From Antrihabitans cavernicola (GTDB lineage: Bacteria > Actinomycetota > Actinomycetes > Mycobacteriales > Mycobacteriaceae), in contig NZ_VLNY01000010.1 in assembly GCF_008297975.1 (NCBI RefSeq), forward strand, positions 62,001-126,000: DNA of 64,000 nucleotides. Direction: 5' to 3'. Below, one piece after another: positions 49,744-58,712 of the stretch (position 1 is the first letter of the stretch; every line of letters begins with the position of its first letter). The notes beneath the pieces were generated by a model that was not told where the DNA came from, ran no database searches, and saw only the letters and a list, made by a program, of their open reading frames with translations. A program made the translations under genes and the position numbers.

Positions 49744-51228
49744 ATGGAGACCGTCGAGAGCCTTTCGATTGCGATCATCGGCACCGGTTTCGGTGGCCTC
49801 GCCGCCGCTATCGGGCTGAAGACGCGCGGCTTTCACGACATCGTCATCCTCGAGAAGGCCGACGACGTCGGCGGAGTGTGGCGCGAGAACACGTACCCCG
49901 GCGCAGCGTGTGATGTGCCGTCGCCGTTCTATTCGTACTCGTTCGAGCCTAATCCCCGCTGGCCGCACCGGTTTTCGCGGCAGCCGGCAATCCTCGACTA
50001 CATCCGGACCGTTGCGGACAAGTACGACGTCAGCCGTCATATCCGTTTCGGCACCGAGGTACTCGGCTTGACATACGACGCCGCAACTGGAAAGTGGACC
50101 GTCGCATTGAGCACGGGAGCCCCGCTCGTAGTCGACGTTCTGGTCTCCGCTGTCGGTCAGCTGTCGCGACCGGCGTTCGCCGACATTCCCGGCCGCAACC
50201 TGTTCACAGGCGAAAGCTTCCATTCCGCGCAGTGGGACCATGATGTCGACCTGACCGGAAAGCGAGTTGCCGTGATCGGGACGGGTGCCAGCTCGATCCA
50301 GTTCGTACCCCAGATCCAGCAGCAAGTCGCCGAGCTCGTGTTGTTCCAGCGCAGCGCGCCCTATGTGATCCCGCGATTCGATCGGGAGTTTTCACCACGA
50401 CATCATCGAGTCTTCGAGACGGTCCCTGCGACAGAGCTGGCCGAGCGAGCCACCTGGTACGGCGTCGTTGAGGGGCTCAGCATCGCGTGGGTCTACTCCA
50501 AACCCCTTTCGCGCGTTCTGAAGCGTCTCTCCAAGTGGCACATGCGCCGCCAAACCAAATCGAAGCCAGGACTCTTCGAGAAGGTGTGGCCGGATTATCC
50601 GATCGGCTGCAAGCGGATCCTGTTCTCCAACGATTACCTACCGGCGCTCGCGCAGCCCAACGTCGATGTGGTGACCGAACGGATCCGAGAGATCACTCCT
50701 GGCGGGATCGTGGCCGAGGACGGTCACGTGCACAACGTCGACGTCATCGTCTGGGGCACCGGTTTCAAGGCGACCGAGTTCCTCGAGCCGATGTCCATCA
50801 AGCGCGCCGACGGCCGTCGCCTGACTGACGAATGGTCAGGCGGTGCCCACGCCTACTACGGCATGACCGTTCCGGGGTTCCCCAATCTGTTGAACATGTA
50901 CGGCCCGAACACCAACACCGGCGGGGGTTCGATCATCTACTTTCTGGAGTCGCAAGCCGCATATCTGGCTGATTACGTCACGCATATCGCCGCGACGGGC
51001 ACGCCCCTGCAGGTGCGTCCCGATGTCGAAAGATCGTACGACGAACGCGTACAGCAGGAGCTCCGTGGAAGTGTCTGGAGTCAGTGCACCTCGTGGTATC
51101 GCCAGGCCGACGGTCGGATCACCACGAACTGGCCGTGGCTCGGAGTGCAGTATCGCCGGCAAGCGAAGTTCAGGCCGTCGGACTACGAGAGTGTTTCGGT
51201 GACCGGCCGTCTGCCGGAACTTCGATGA
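49744..51228 (+). CDS. Flavin-containing Baeyer-Villiger-type monooxygenase
   Basis: 494 residues from ATG 49744 with GGAGG upstream; ATG 49714 is possible. FAD motif AIIGTGFGGLAAAIGLK, the NADPH motif VIGTGASSIQFVPQI, and the Baeyer-Villiger fingerprint FTGESFHSAQWD (F-x-G-x-x-x-H-x-x-x-W-D). It would convert a ketone to an ester or lactone, or oxidise a heteroatom. Follows the pseudogene remnants and is probably transcribed alone. Confidence 0.92.
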   Translation: METVESLSIAIIGTGFGGLAAAIGLKTRGFHDIVILEKADDVGGVWRENTYPGAACDVPSPFYSYSFEPNPRWPHRFSRQPAILDYIRTVADKYDVSRHIRFGTEVLGLTYDAATGKWTVALSTGAPLVVDVLVSAVGQLSRPAFADIPGRNLFTGESFHSAQWDHDVDLTGKRVAVIGTGASSIQFVPQIQQQVAELVLFQRSAPYVIPRFDREFSPRHHRVFETVPATELAERATWYGVVEGLSIAWVYSKPLSRVLKRLSKWHMRRQTKSKPGLFEKVWPDYPIGCKRILFSNDYLPALAQPNVDVVTERIREITPGGIVAEDGHVHNVDVIVWGTGFKATEFLEPMSIKRADGRRLTDEWSGGAHAYYGMTVPGFPNLLNMYGPNTNTGGGSIIYFLESQAAYLADYVTHIAATGTPLQVRPDVERSYDERVQQELRGSVWSQCTSWYRQADGRITTNWPWLGVQYRRQAKFRPSDYESVSVTGRLPELR

Positions 51229-51339
51229 CACCGAAACTCCGAAACATCTTGCGCCCGTGACCAGCCGAGCTACGCTCGTCACCGTGGCGTGAACGGGGTC
51301 GCGCAGCGTGTTCGGATGTCCATCGAGGCAAGGAACGCC

Positions 51340-51951
51340 ATGCCGAAGACTCTCGTGGTACCCGGTCGCACCGCCGCCGCTGTCCTGATTCTGGTCGTCG
51401 GGATGATCGCCGCTCTCGCGCAAACGGCGAACGCCACTCCCCCAACGGCCTGGTTGCATGTGACGATCCACGCCGACTTCCTCAACTCCGGCGAGTGCGG
51501 CGACTTCGATCATCCGTTCAGCGACGTCAGGAAGTCGGGTTACTGCGCTGCCGGCGTGCATACGGCCGGACACACGCCACCGTTCACCGACCGCAGGCGC
51601 GCCGATATGAGCTGGACGAGTTGGGGAGTCCTCCCCCTCGACAGCACCAACATCACGATCTCGGTCAGTACGGATCACGTCATCGCACAGATCAGCGGTC
51701 AGATTCCGGCGCGTAGCTCGGGCCGGTTCATGCCGACCGGATTCTCGGGCGTGCCATGGACAACGGACGGTATCGATTCGCGGAGCCCCGAGGACACACC
51801 CGGCGGACCGTGGCATCTGAACGTGAACGACGTTTCGGCACCGCTGGGCTCGCGGCAGCATTACCACGTCTACCTCAACGGATGGGCGCCCCTGCTCAGA
51901 CAGGGCGGCGCACAACCCCCGTCCTTGCCGAACACCGGAAGCGGCAGTTGA
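51340..51951 (+). CDS. Secreted protein of unknown function
   Basis: 203-residue precursor; ATG 51340 is preceded by AAGGA, while ATG 51316 and GTG 51289 are in frame upstream. Signal peptide RTAAAVLILVVGMIAALAQ cleaved near ANA. The mature part has two Cys (GECGDF, SGYCAAG), His/Asp-rich stretches (DFDHPFSD) and no motif I know. Mature size about 175 residues. Stands alone after the monooxygenase. Confidence 0.65.
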   Translation: MPKTLVVPGRTAAAVLILVVGMIAALAQTANATPPTAWLHVTIHADFLNSGECGDFDHPFSDVRKSGYCAAGVHTAGHTPPFTDRRRADMSWTSWGVLPLDSTNITISVSTDHVIAQISGQIPARSSGRFMPTGFSGVPWTTDGIDSRSPEDTPGGPWHLNVNDVSAPLGSRQHYHVYLNGWAPLLRQGGAQPPSLPNTGSGS

Positions 51952-52012
51952 CGCAGTCCAGTCGGTCGCATACGCGACCTCATCTGCATCGGTCGAGCGG
52001 CTCGGGTCGGTT

Positions 52013-52035
52013 TACTAAAGTCACCTTATAAAGTA
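52013..52035. promoter_or_regulatory. Possible MarR operator
   Basis: TACT...AGTA bracket two direct repeats CTAAAGT (52015-52021) and ATAAAGT (52028-52034), 11 bases before the marR ATG, in an AT-rich patch of otherwise GC-rich DNA. Binding by the adjacent MarR is inference. Confidence 0.45.
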
Positions 52036-52045
52036 GGCTTAGCAT

Positions 52046-52486
52046 ATGGCAGGTGACGCGACCCCCGGGGCGGTGGCAACTACCCTTCTGGCAAGCGTCA
52101 GCGTGCTCTTACGCCGGATTCGACAGATTCCTACACCGGGTGAGCTCACCATGCCCGAGCGAACTGCCCTGTCTCGCCTCGAACGTTCCGGCCCCACCAC
52201 TTCGTCGAACCTTGCACGAGAGGTGCAGATCACCGCCCAGGCCATGGGCGCGACGATCAGCGACCTGTGCACTCGCGGACTGGTCGAACGCCGCCCGGAC
52301 CCCAACGACGGTAGACGCGTCGTGCTGAGCGCTACCGATGCCGGCTTGCAGGCGCTGAAAGACAAACGCAACGCGCGAAGCGAACTCGTTGCCCAAGCAC
52401 TGACCAGCGGTGCTTTCAGCTCGACGGAGCTGGCGCAACTCGCTGCCGCCGCCGCGCTGCTCGAGCGGCTGGCACACCACATCTGA
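52046..52486 (+). CDS. MarR family transcriptional regulator
   Basis: 146 residues. Winged helix: SNLAREVQITAQAMGATISDL (recognition helix about 60-75) and wing RPDPNDGRRVVLSATDAG. Sits 29 bases upstream of the exporter-isochorismatase fusion and so is likely its repressor, released by the exported compound; standard for MarR-MFS pairs. Confidence 0.9.
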   Translation: MAGDATPGAVATTLLASVSVLLRRIRQIPTPGELTMPERTALSRLERSGPTTSSNLAREVQITAQAMGATISDLCTRGLVERRPDPNDGRRVVLSATDAGLQALKDKRNARSELVAQALTSGAFSSTELAQLAAAAALLERLAHHI

Positions 52487-52515
52487 CGCAGAAAGAACCT
52501 GAAGGACACAAGTTG

Positions 52516-54792
52516 ATGACGGATCTTGGGACGTCGCTCGACGCGCGCCGGGTATCCGATGGCCGGTACAAGTGGACCGCTCTGACGAATACCACCGCCG
52601 CGGTATTCATGTCTGCGTTGGACGGCTCCATCGTGCTGATCGCCCTGCCCGCGATCTTCAGAGGTGTACACCTGGATCCGCTGGCGGCGGGCAACATCGC
52701 GTACCTGTTGTGGATGATTATGGGATACCGACTGGTTCAAGCCGTCCTCGTGGTCACGGTGGGTCGGCTCGGCGACATGTATGGGCGGGTCCGGATCTAC
52801 AACGCGGGATTCGCGGTGTTCACCTTCGCCTCCATTCTGCTGTCCTTCGATCCGTTCGACGGTGGCCATGGGGCGATGTGGCTGATCGGCTGGCGAGTGC
52901 TGCAAGCAGTCGGTGGCTCGATGCTGACCGCGAACTCGGCAGCGATCTTGACCGATGCCTTTCCCCAGGATCAGCGCGGCTTCGCGCTCGGCGTCAACCA
53001 GGTCGCAGGCCTCGCGGGAATGTTCATAGGACTGGTCGCAGGCGGTGTGCTCGCCGCTTGGGACTGGCGGGCCGTGTTCTGGGTCAACGTCCCCGTCGGG
53101 GTCTTCTTCACGGTATGGGCGTATCGCACCCTCCACGACACCGGCAAGCGTGTTGCCGGGCATATCGACTGGTGGGGAAATATCAGCTTCGCCGTCGGCT
53201 TGAGCGCAATCCTGATCGGAATCACCTCTGGCCTACAGCCTTACCGCGGCCACACCATGGGCTGGACTAGCCCGCTGGTGGTCGTCCTGCTCGGCGGTGG
53301 TCTCGCTTTGCTGATCGTGTTCGTGGCAATCGAGAACCGGGTCGACTCGCCGATGATCCAGTTGAGCCTCTTCCGTATCCGAGCCTTCAGTTTGGGCAAC
53401 CTTGCGGGGCTTGCCATCTCGATCGGCCGCGGCGGGATGCAATTCGTACTGATCGTCTGGCTGCAGGGCATCTGGCTTCCGTTGCACGGCTACAACTACG
53501 AAAGCACCCCACTGTGGGCGGGCATATTCATGCTGCCGCTGACCGCCGGATTCCTCGCCGCCGGCCCGGTTTCCGGCTACTTGTCCGACCGGGTCGGCTC
53601 ACGCGGTCTGGCCACGGGCGGAGCCGCGTTGTTCGGCGCGAGCTTCCTCGGCCTGATACTCGTCCCGATCGACTTCAGCTACTGGATCTTCGCGGTGTTG
53701 ATCGCACTCAACGGGATCGCCAGCGGCATGTTTGCCTCTCCCAACTCGTCCTCGATCATGGGCAGCGTGCCCGCGCAGTTGCGTGGCGTCGCTTCGGGTA
53801 TGCGCGCCACCTTCCAGAACTCCGGCACTGCCGTTTCGATCGGCGTGTTCTTCTCCCTCATGATCGCCGGGCTGGCCAGCAGCCTCCCCCGCACCCTCAC
53901 CAGCGCACTACAACAGCAGGGCGTCCCCGCTGATCTCGCCACCCAGGTCGGCAACCTACCCCCCGTTGCCTCACTTTTCGCCGCGCAACTCGGCGTCAAC
54001 CCGATCCAACACTTGCTGCAACCGAGCGGCGCCCTGAGGCAACTCACAGCCGCGCAGCAACAAACGCTGACCGGACGGGAGTTCTTCCCTGCGCTCATCT
54101 CCGGGCCTTTTCACTCGGGGCTGGTCATCGTGTTCGCGTTCGGCGCGACGCTCGCCTTCGTCGCCGCAATCGTCTCGCTGCTGCGCGGCACAAATAGCAC
54201 TACCGACCCAACAGGAGAAGCCGCCATGGCATTGACAACGATCGACCCGACGACCGCGTTGGTCGTGATCGACCTGCAGAAGGGCGTCGTGTCCGCCGTC
54301 GCCGACAATTCGATGACTGCTGTCGTCGGGCAAGCAGCACAACTGGTCGCCGAGTTCCGGCGACACAGCTTGCCGGTGGTTCTGGTGAACGTGATCGGAC
54401 GTGCGCCGGGTCGTACCGAAGCTGGATGGTCCAGGGGCAGCGCCGCAATGTCGGCCAACTGGGCTGATCTCATCGACGAACTCGACGTCCAGCCGACCGA
54501 TCACCTGATCACCAAGCGCCGCCGCAGCGCGTTTCACGACACCGGCCTCGACACCCTGCTGCGAGATCTCGGTGTTACCCAGATCGTGCTCGCGGGTATT
54601 TCGACCAGCGCAGGCGTCGAGTCGACCGCCCGATCGGCATCCGATTACGGCTACCACGTCGTGCTCGCCACCGACGCCATGGGCGACCTGGAATCCTACT
54701 CGCATCGGCACAGCATCGAACGCGTCTTCCCGAAGATCGGGGAAACAGCCACCACGGCCGAGGTCATCGACATGGTCGGGGCAACGCGATGA
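52516..54792 (+). CDS. Natural fusion: 14-TM MFS exporter plus isochorismatase-family hydrolase
   Basis: 758 residues in one frame from ATG 52516 (GAAGGA upstream). Residues 1-560 are a DHA2 exporter: SALDGSIVLIALPAIFRGV, GRLGDMYGRVRIYN and about 14 hydrophobic segments. Residues 571-758 are a complete isochorismatase-like hydrolase: TALVVIDLQKGVVSAV with the Asp, ITKRRRSAF with the Lys, and AGISTSAGVESTARSASDYG. The nucleophile Cys is replaced by Gly or Ala, as in EntB-type isochorismatases. The second domain starts with its own ATG (54226) and good ribosome site (AGGAG), so a separate hydrolase could also be made. No stop lies between. Downstream PEBP gene overlaps by ATGA. Confidence 0.85.
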   Translation: MTDLGTSLDARRVSDGRYKWTALTNTTAAVFMSALDGSIVLIALPAIFRGVHLDPLAAGNIAYLLWMIMGYRLVQAVLVVTVGRLGDMYGRVRIYNAGFAVFTFASILLSFDPFDGGHGAMWLIGWRVLQAVGGSMLTANSAAILTDAFPQDQRGFALGVNQVAGLAGMFIGLVAGGVLAAWDWRAVFWVNVPVGVFFTVWAYRTLHDTGKRVAGHIDWWGNISFAVGLSAILIGITSGLQPYRGHTMGWTSPLVVVLLGGGLALLIVFVAIENRVDSPMIQLSLFRIRAFSLGNLAGLAISIGRGGMQFVLIVWLQGIWLPLHGYNYESTPLWAGIFMLPLTAGFLAAGPVSGYLSDRVGSRGLATGGAALFGASFLGLILVPIDFSYWIFAVLIALNGIASGMFASPNSSSIMGSVPAQLRGVASGMRATFQNSGTAVSIGVFFSLMIAGLASSLPRTLTSALQQQGVPADLATQVGNLPPVASLFAAQLGVNPIQHLLQPSGALRQLTAAQQQTLTGREFFPALISGPFHSGLVIVFAFGATLAFVAAIVSLLRGTNSTTDPTGEAAMALTTIDPTTALVVIDLQKGVVSAVADNSMTAVVGQAAQLVAEFRRHSLPVVLVNVIGRAPGRTEAGWSRGSAAMSANWADLIDELDVQPTDHLITKRRRSAFHDTGLDTLLRDLGVTQIVLAGISTSAGVESTARSASDYGYHVVLATDAMGDLESYSHRHSIERVFPKIGETATTAEVIDMVGATR

Positions 54793-55358
54793 GCATGCTC
54801 GGTCGACTCCTGAACAACCGCAGAGCCGGCGACACTCACACAGCCTGGAACCGGCCCAACCTGCACGGCCCGGAACTACTGACCGTCAGCAGCCGACATA
54901 TCGATGACGGCGGCGCAATACCACTGCAGCACTGCGCGAAGAACATCGGCGGCGACGACTTGTCCCCCCACCTGGCGTGGAGCTCACTACCAACCGGGAC
55001 GACACAACTGCTCCTCGTCGTAGAGGACATCGACGTTCCCATGACGAAACCAGCGGTGCACTGCCTCGCCTTGGTCGAGCCGGCGATCGCACACCTCGAG
55101 GCGGGTGCCCTGGCTGCACGGCGGCCCGGCAACGGTGTGCGGGTGCTGCGGTCCACGATCGGACGCGGCTACCACGGTCCGGCACCGATCAAGGGGCACG
55201 GGCCGCACCACTACGTCTTTCAACTCTTCGCACTGTCCTCACCCCTGGACGGCACCGGTGCGTCCTCGCCAGATCGTGTTCGCCCTCGAACCCTTCTGTC
55301 CGGAATCGACTCGCCCGTCCTCGCCCGCGGTCGACTGACCGGCGCATTCGAACGCTGA
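54789..55358 (+). CDS. YbhB/YbcL (PEBP, Raf kinase inhibitor-like) family protein
   Basis: 189 residues. PEBP landmarks are LSPHLAWSSLPTGTTQLLLVVEDID (core D-x-D of the anion-binding pocket in VVEDIDVP, His in AVHCL) and YHGPAPIKGHGPHHYVFQLFAL (GPAPIKGHGPHHYVFQLF). Family binds phosphorylated or phospholipid ligands; bacterial role unclear. It lies at the end of the marR operon, coupled by ATGA. Confidence 0.87.
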   Translation: MSMLGRLLNNRRAGDTHTAWNRPNLHGPELLTVSSRHIDDGGAIPLQHCAKNIGGDDLSPHLAWSSLPTGTTQLLLVVEDIDVPMTKPAVHCLALVEPAIAHLEAGALAARRPGNGVRVLRSTIGRGYHGPAPIKGHGPHHYVFQLFALSSPLDGTGASSPDRVRPRTLLSGIDSPVLARGRLTGAFER

Positions 55359-55416
55359 CCTGAACGATCGCCTTGTCCTGGTCGAGGTCATGACAGAGCG
55401 GTGGCAACGCAACGAT

Positions 55417-55962
55417 TCACATCAACCCCGCCGCCTTGTACAACACCAGCGAGGCTGCGACGGCGACGTTCAGGCTGTGCCCGGAGCCGAGCATCGGTAT
55501 CTCCACGGCCGAGTCGAGAAGTTCCAGCGCCTCCGCTGGTATGCCGCTGCCCTCGTTGCCGAGCACCACGATCGTTCGACGACGCGCCGCAGGCAGATCG
55601 GCGAGTCTGATCGACTCGTCGGCCAGCTCGACGCCGAGAATTGCAGAATCACCCGCGCGTTGGCGGTACAGCCACCGGCACACGTCGCCCTCGATCCAGT
55701 GCACACATTGCTTGTGCCGCAGAGTATTTCCACGCCGCAGCGCTTCGGGCACCCATGGCAGGCGAGGAACTGCCAGGCACGCGCCGACAGCGTCACACGT
55801 TCGTAGCAGCGTACCGAGATTGACGCCGTGTTGCGGCCATAGCGGTGCGGCGATGAGATGGTTCCAGCATTGATGGCGTGCTGGTCTACGCTGTTGTTGC
55901 AGTTCTGATTTGCTTCTGATTCGCGGCGGTTGTCGGTCCCCACGACCCGATCGGCCGGTCAC
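55417..55962 (-). CDS. SpoU/TrmH family RNA 2'-O-methyltransferase
   Basis: 181 residues. The three SPOUT motifs are present: NLGTLLRTCDAVGACLAVP (motif 1), VVLGNEGSGIPAEALELLD (motif 2) and EIPMLGSGHSLNVAVAASLV (motif 3), forming the knotted SAM site. Methylates a ribose in tRNA or rRNA; no substrate domain at the N-terminus. The upstream ATG 55962 is in frame, but the family core starts near residue 32, so the true start may be later. Confidence 0.88.
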   Translation of the reverse strand: MTGRSGRGDRQPPRIRSKSELQQQRRPARHQCWNHLIAAPLWPQHGVNLGTLLRTCDAVGACLAVPRLPWVPEALRRGNTLRHKQCVHWIEGDVCRWLYRQRAGDSAILGVELADESIRLADLPAARRRTIVVLGNEGSGIPAEALELLDSAVEIPMLGSGHSLNVAVAASLVLYKAAGLM

Positions 55963-56019
55963 AATCGGTCGGGAAAAGCCCTCCCGCGCAATGTAGTAGT
56001 CATCGACACGATCTTAGCT

Positions 56020-56154
56020 TCATCGATTGAGAAATCGGTACATCGCGACAAGCAGGCCGACGACGATCATCAGGTACACCAGTCTCGACACGATGAAGAC
56101 ACCAGCGAGATGTCCGCCGCTGATCCCAGCGTTCGTGAGGGCGAGTACGTCCAC
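56020..56154 (-). CDS. Possible 44-residue single-pass membrane protein
   Basis: GTG 56154 to TGA 56020. The sequence has a polar start (VDVLALTNAGISGGHLAG) and then one strong hydrophobic helix VFIVSRLVYLMIVVGLLVAM with a positive end (YRFLNR), as expected for a small membrane protein with the C-terminus inside. No convincing ribosome site. In the 300-bp gap between the methyltransferase and the SDR gene. Confidence 0.35.
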   Translation of the reverse strand: MDVLALTNAGISGGHLAGVFIVSRLVYLMIVVGLLVAMYRFLNR

Positions 56155-56267
56155 TCTTCGAGGCTACCGCCGCATTGGTTCTTCCTCGACTGACAATTCG
56201 ACAAGCTGCTCATTCACTACAAGTCGCGAGACTCGCGATCAATTCGAACATGGAAGAAGGCACCGAC

Positions 56268-56996
56268 ATGACCGCCAAAACGGCCCTTGTCACGGGGACC
56301 AGCAGGGAGGCCGGGCTCGGCTTCGCCGTGGTACGACAGTTGGCCGAGCTCGACTTCCACGTCATCGTCACCGCCCGCGATATCTCGCAAGCGGAACCGC
56401 TTGCGGAGAAGCTTCGCCAGGACGGACACGCAGCGACCGCCCTACGACTCGACTTGACCGATCGAACCAGCATGGACGAGGCCGTGGGCTACCTGGCTCG
56501 CACCTTCGGCAGCCTCGATGTGCTCGTCAACAATGCCAGCGACATGCCCGACTTCCGAGTTCTGTCCGCGCTCGACGCCGACATGGATGCGGTGCGTAAA
56601 GCTATGGAAGTCAGCGTGATCGGGCCCTGGGCGCTGACCCAGTCGATGCTCCCGCTACTGACGGCCGCGCCCGCGGCTCGGATCGTGAACGTCTCCAGCA
56701 CATCCGCGCTGCAGATCTCCGACGGCCTCGACCTCGGCGCGAGCCTGCGCGCACCGGCCTATTCCATGGCGAAGCACATGCTCAACGGCTTGACCGGCGT
56801 GCTCGCTCGCGCATTGGACGACACTCCGATCCTGGTCAACGCGGTCGACCCGGGCAACACCGCCACGCACCCCGAACGCGGCGACGACAACGACCGATCC
56901 GCTTCCGAGAGCGCAAAGGACATCGTATGGGCAGCGGTTCTCGGCACCAACGGTCCCACCGGAGGACTCTTCGCCAACGGGAAGCGTATCGCCTGA
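56268..56996 (+). CDS. SDR family NAD(P)-dependent oxidoreductase
   Basis: 242 residues from ATG 56268 with GAAGAAGG upstream. Cofactor motif ALVTGTSREAGLGFAVVRQL (Thr-Gly-x3-Glu-Ala-Gly, slightly unusual), NNAS instead of NNAG, VNVSSTSALQ with Ser, and YSMAKHML with Tyr and Lys. Classical SDR; substrate unknown. The DinB gene starts 28 bases downstream. Confidence 0.88.
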   Translation: MTAKTALVTGTSREAGLGFAVVRQLAELDFHVIVTARDISQAEPLAEKLRQDGHAATALRLDLTDRTSMDEAVGYLARTFGSLDVLVNNASDMPDFRVLSALDADMDAVRKAMEVSVIGPWALTQSMLPLLTAAPAARIVNVSSTSALQISDGLDLGASLRAPAYSMAKHMLNGLTGVLARALDDTPILVNAVDPGNTATHPERGDDNDRSASESAKDIVWAAVLGTNGPTGGLFANGKRIA

Positions 56997-57023
56997 AGCC
57001 ACGAAGGAACGGAGTGAAATCGC

Positions 57024-57536
57024 ATGAGTATCAACAGAATTACCGAGGGCACTGAGCGGGCGCTCATCGAGAACACGCTCGATCGCAATCGTGAAGCACT
57101 CATCGACACCGTACGAGGCTTGTCGGATGCGGACGCCCGCCGACAACTGGTTATCTCGTTGACAACACCCATCTCATTGATAAAGCACGCCGCAGGTGCG
57201 GAACGCATTTGGTTCCAACGGTTCTGGGCAGGGCTCGACGAAACCGAGTGCGACGGTTACTCGAAGCGAGACGAAGGCACGTTCGCCGTCGCCGACGACG
57301 AATCGTTGGCCGACGTCATTGCCGAATTCCAGCGCGCCAGTGCACGATCGCGTGCGATCGCCGCCCGGTTCGATCTGGACGACACCAAGGACAATCCTCG
57401 CGAAGGAACCGTCAGTATGCGATGGACACTGCTTGCCATGATCGAAGAGTTCGCCCGGCACGCAGGCCACGGCGACATCTTGCGCGAACAGATCGAAGCG
57501 CCCCGATCGGGACCGCCCTGCCATACGCCGGTATAA
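57024..57536 (+). CDS. DinB family (DUF664) protein
   Basis: 170 residues of the four-helix DinB fold, with the His-based metal ligands in LIKHAAGAERIWF (about 52-64) and EFARHAGHGDILREQ near the C-terminus. DUF664 members include mycothiol-dependent thiol transferases and maleylpyruvate isomerases of actinobacteria, so a mycothiol-linked detoxification role is plausible. Preceded by GAACGGAG, separate ribosome site. Confidence 0.85.
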   Translation: MSINRITEGTERALIENTLDRNREALIDTVRGLSDADARRQLVISLTTPISLIKHAAGAERIWFQRFWAGLDETECDGYSKRDEGTFAVADDESLADVIAEFQRASARSRAIAARFDLDDTKDNPREGTVSMRWTLLAMIEEFARHAGHGDILREQIEAPRSGPPCHTPV

Positions 57537-57543
57537 CTGACCG

Positions 57544-57945
57544 ATGGCTCCGACATTCAGCGATGTTTCCGGCGAGAAGTACCTTCTCCTGACCACTTTC
57601 ACCAAGGACGGCAGGCCCAAGCCAACGCCCGTCTGGGGTGTTCCCGAGGGCGACAAGTTGCTGATCATCACCGATGACGGATCGTGGAAGACCAAGCGCA
57701 TCAACAACACCCCTCGCGTGACGATTCAGAAATGTGGAATCTTCGGCAAGGTGCAGGGCGAGCCGGTCGAGGCGGTAGCGCGCATGTTGCCGAAGTCGGA
57801 TACGAGGCGCGTGTTCGACAAGATCGTCAGGCGCTACTGGCATCACGCCATCTATTTCGTTCCGCAGGCCATCCTGCGCGGTGGCATCGACAAGGTGCAT
57901 GCGGCGATCGAGGTCGAGGCACCGTCGAGCCCGACCCAGCACTAG
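57544..57945 (+). CDS. PPOX-class F420-dependent oxidoreductase
   Basis: 133 residues of the pyridoxamine-phosphate-oxidase-like split barrel: EKYLLLTTFTKDGRPKPTPV, WGVPEGDKLLIITDDGSWKT and RVTIQKCGIFGKVQGEPVEA. This group is typically F420-dependent in actinobacteria. 7 bases after the DinB stop, likely same transcript. Confidence 0.88.
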   Translation: MAPTFSDVSGEKYLLLTTFTKDGRPKPTPVWGVPEGDKLLIITDDGSWKTKRINNTPRVTIQKCGIFGKVQGEPVEAVARMLPKSDTRRVFDKIVRRYWHHAIYFVPQAILRGGIDKVHAAIEVEAPSSPTQH

Positions 57946-57948
57946 CCG

Positions 57949-58250
57949 TCAGCAGGCCCGGCGCATCGCTTCGAGGACTTGGCGCGCAGCCCTTTCCCCC
58001 GACTCGATGGCTCCCTCGATGTAGCCGGCATGTTCGCAGGCGGTCTCGGCTCCGGCCCAGAAGATTGCGTCGTCGATCGGGTCCGACGGCATGGGAGGAT
58101 TGCCTCGGCGTCTGCCTTGTCACGCCAGAACGGCTCGACATCGATGCCCTCACGGTGTAACGCTCGTGCCGCGATCAACCCCGCCATGCCCGCACCGATC
58201 ACAGCAACAGTGGTACTAAGCGAATCAGCCGGCTCGGTGGGCATCGACAT
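57949..58250 (-). pseudogene. Flavin monoamine oxidase with large internal deletion
   Basis: The N-terminus is a full FAD-binding motif (VAVIGAGMAGLIAARALHRE, about 15-34). After ADAEAILP the frame shifts and the sequence resumes as [20 protein letters not shown] and [20 protein letters not shown], which is the conserved C-terminal FAD-binding segment of monoamine oxidases. About 350 residues between are missing. Ends 4 bases after the convergent PPOX gene. Confidence 0.8.
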
Positions 58251-58373
58251 GCGAACGACCCTACCGATACAGCAACATCACATTTCTTGTTCGGTGTCGT
58301 ATCGGTCGCCGCCCATTCGTGGAGTAGACGAGAGACAGCCGCTCCTGGCCGTCCCTGGACGAGGAGGAACACC

Positions 58374-58696
58374 ATGACCGCCACCTACACATTCGACGTC
58401 TTTTCCAGCCTCGACGGCTACGGCTCCGCCACCGGTGACTGGACCGGCTACTGGGGAAAGCAAGGCCCCGAGTTGCTCGATCACCGATACGCCTTGTTCG
58501 GCCAGGAGCAACAAATGGTGTTCGGAGCGAACACCTCGTCGACCGCGTCCAGGTGACGCTCTTCCCTGTAATCACCGGGCAGACCGGGCAAGATCCAATC
58601 TTCGAGGGCGCGGCCGACTTCGACCTGGAATTGCTCGAGAGCCGTGCGCTCGATCGAAACATCCTGGAACTGATCTACCGACCCACCCTGCATTGA
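58374..58696 (+). pseudogene. Dihydrofolate reductase-like (RibD C-terminal) protein with internal deletion
   Basis: ATG 58374 after GAGGAGGA; the start TATYTFDVFSSLDGYGSATG and MVFGANT are normal. At 58533 the sequence jumps in another frame to EHLVDRVQVTLFPVITGQTG and ADFDLELLESRALD, the C-terminus of the family. About 70 residues are missing. The junction carries GCGAACACCT, which could code both ANT and EHL sides: a deletion between short direct repeats is likely. Confidence 0.78.
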
Positions 58697-58712
58697 TCGC
58701 TAGTGCGCCAAC

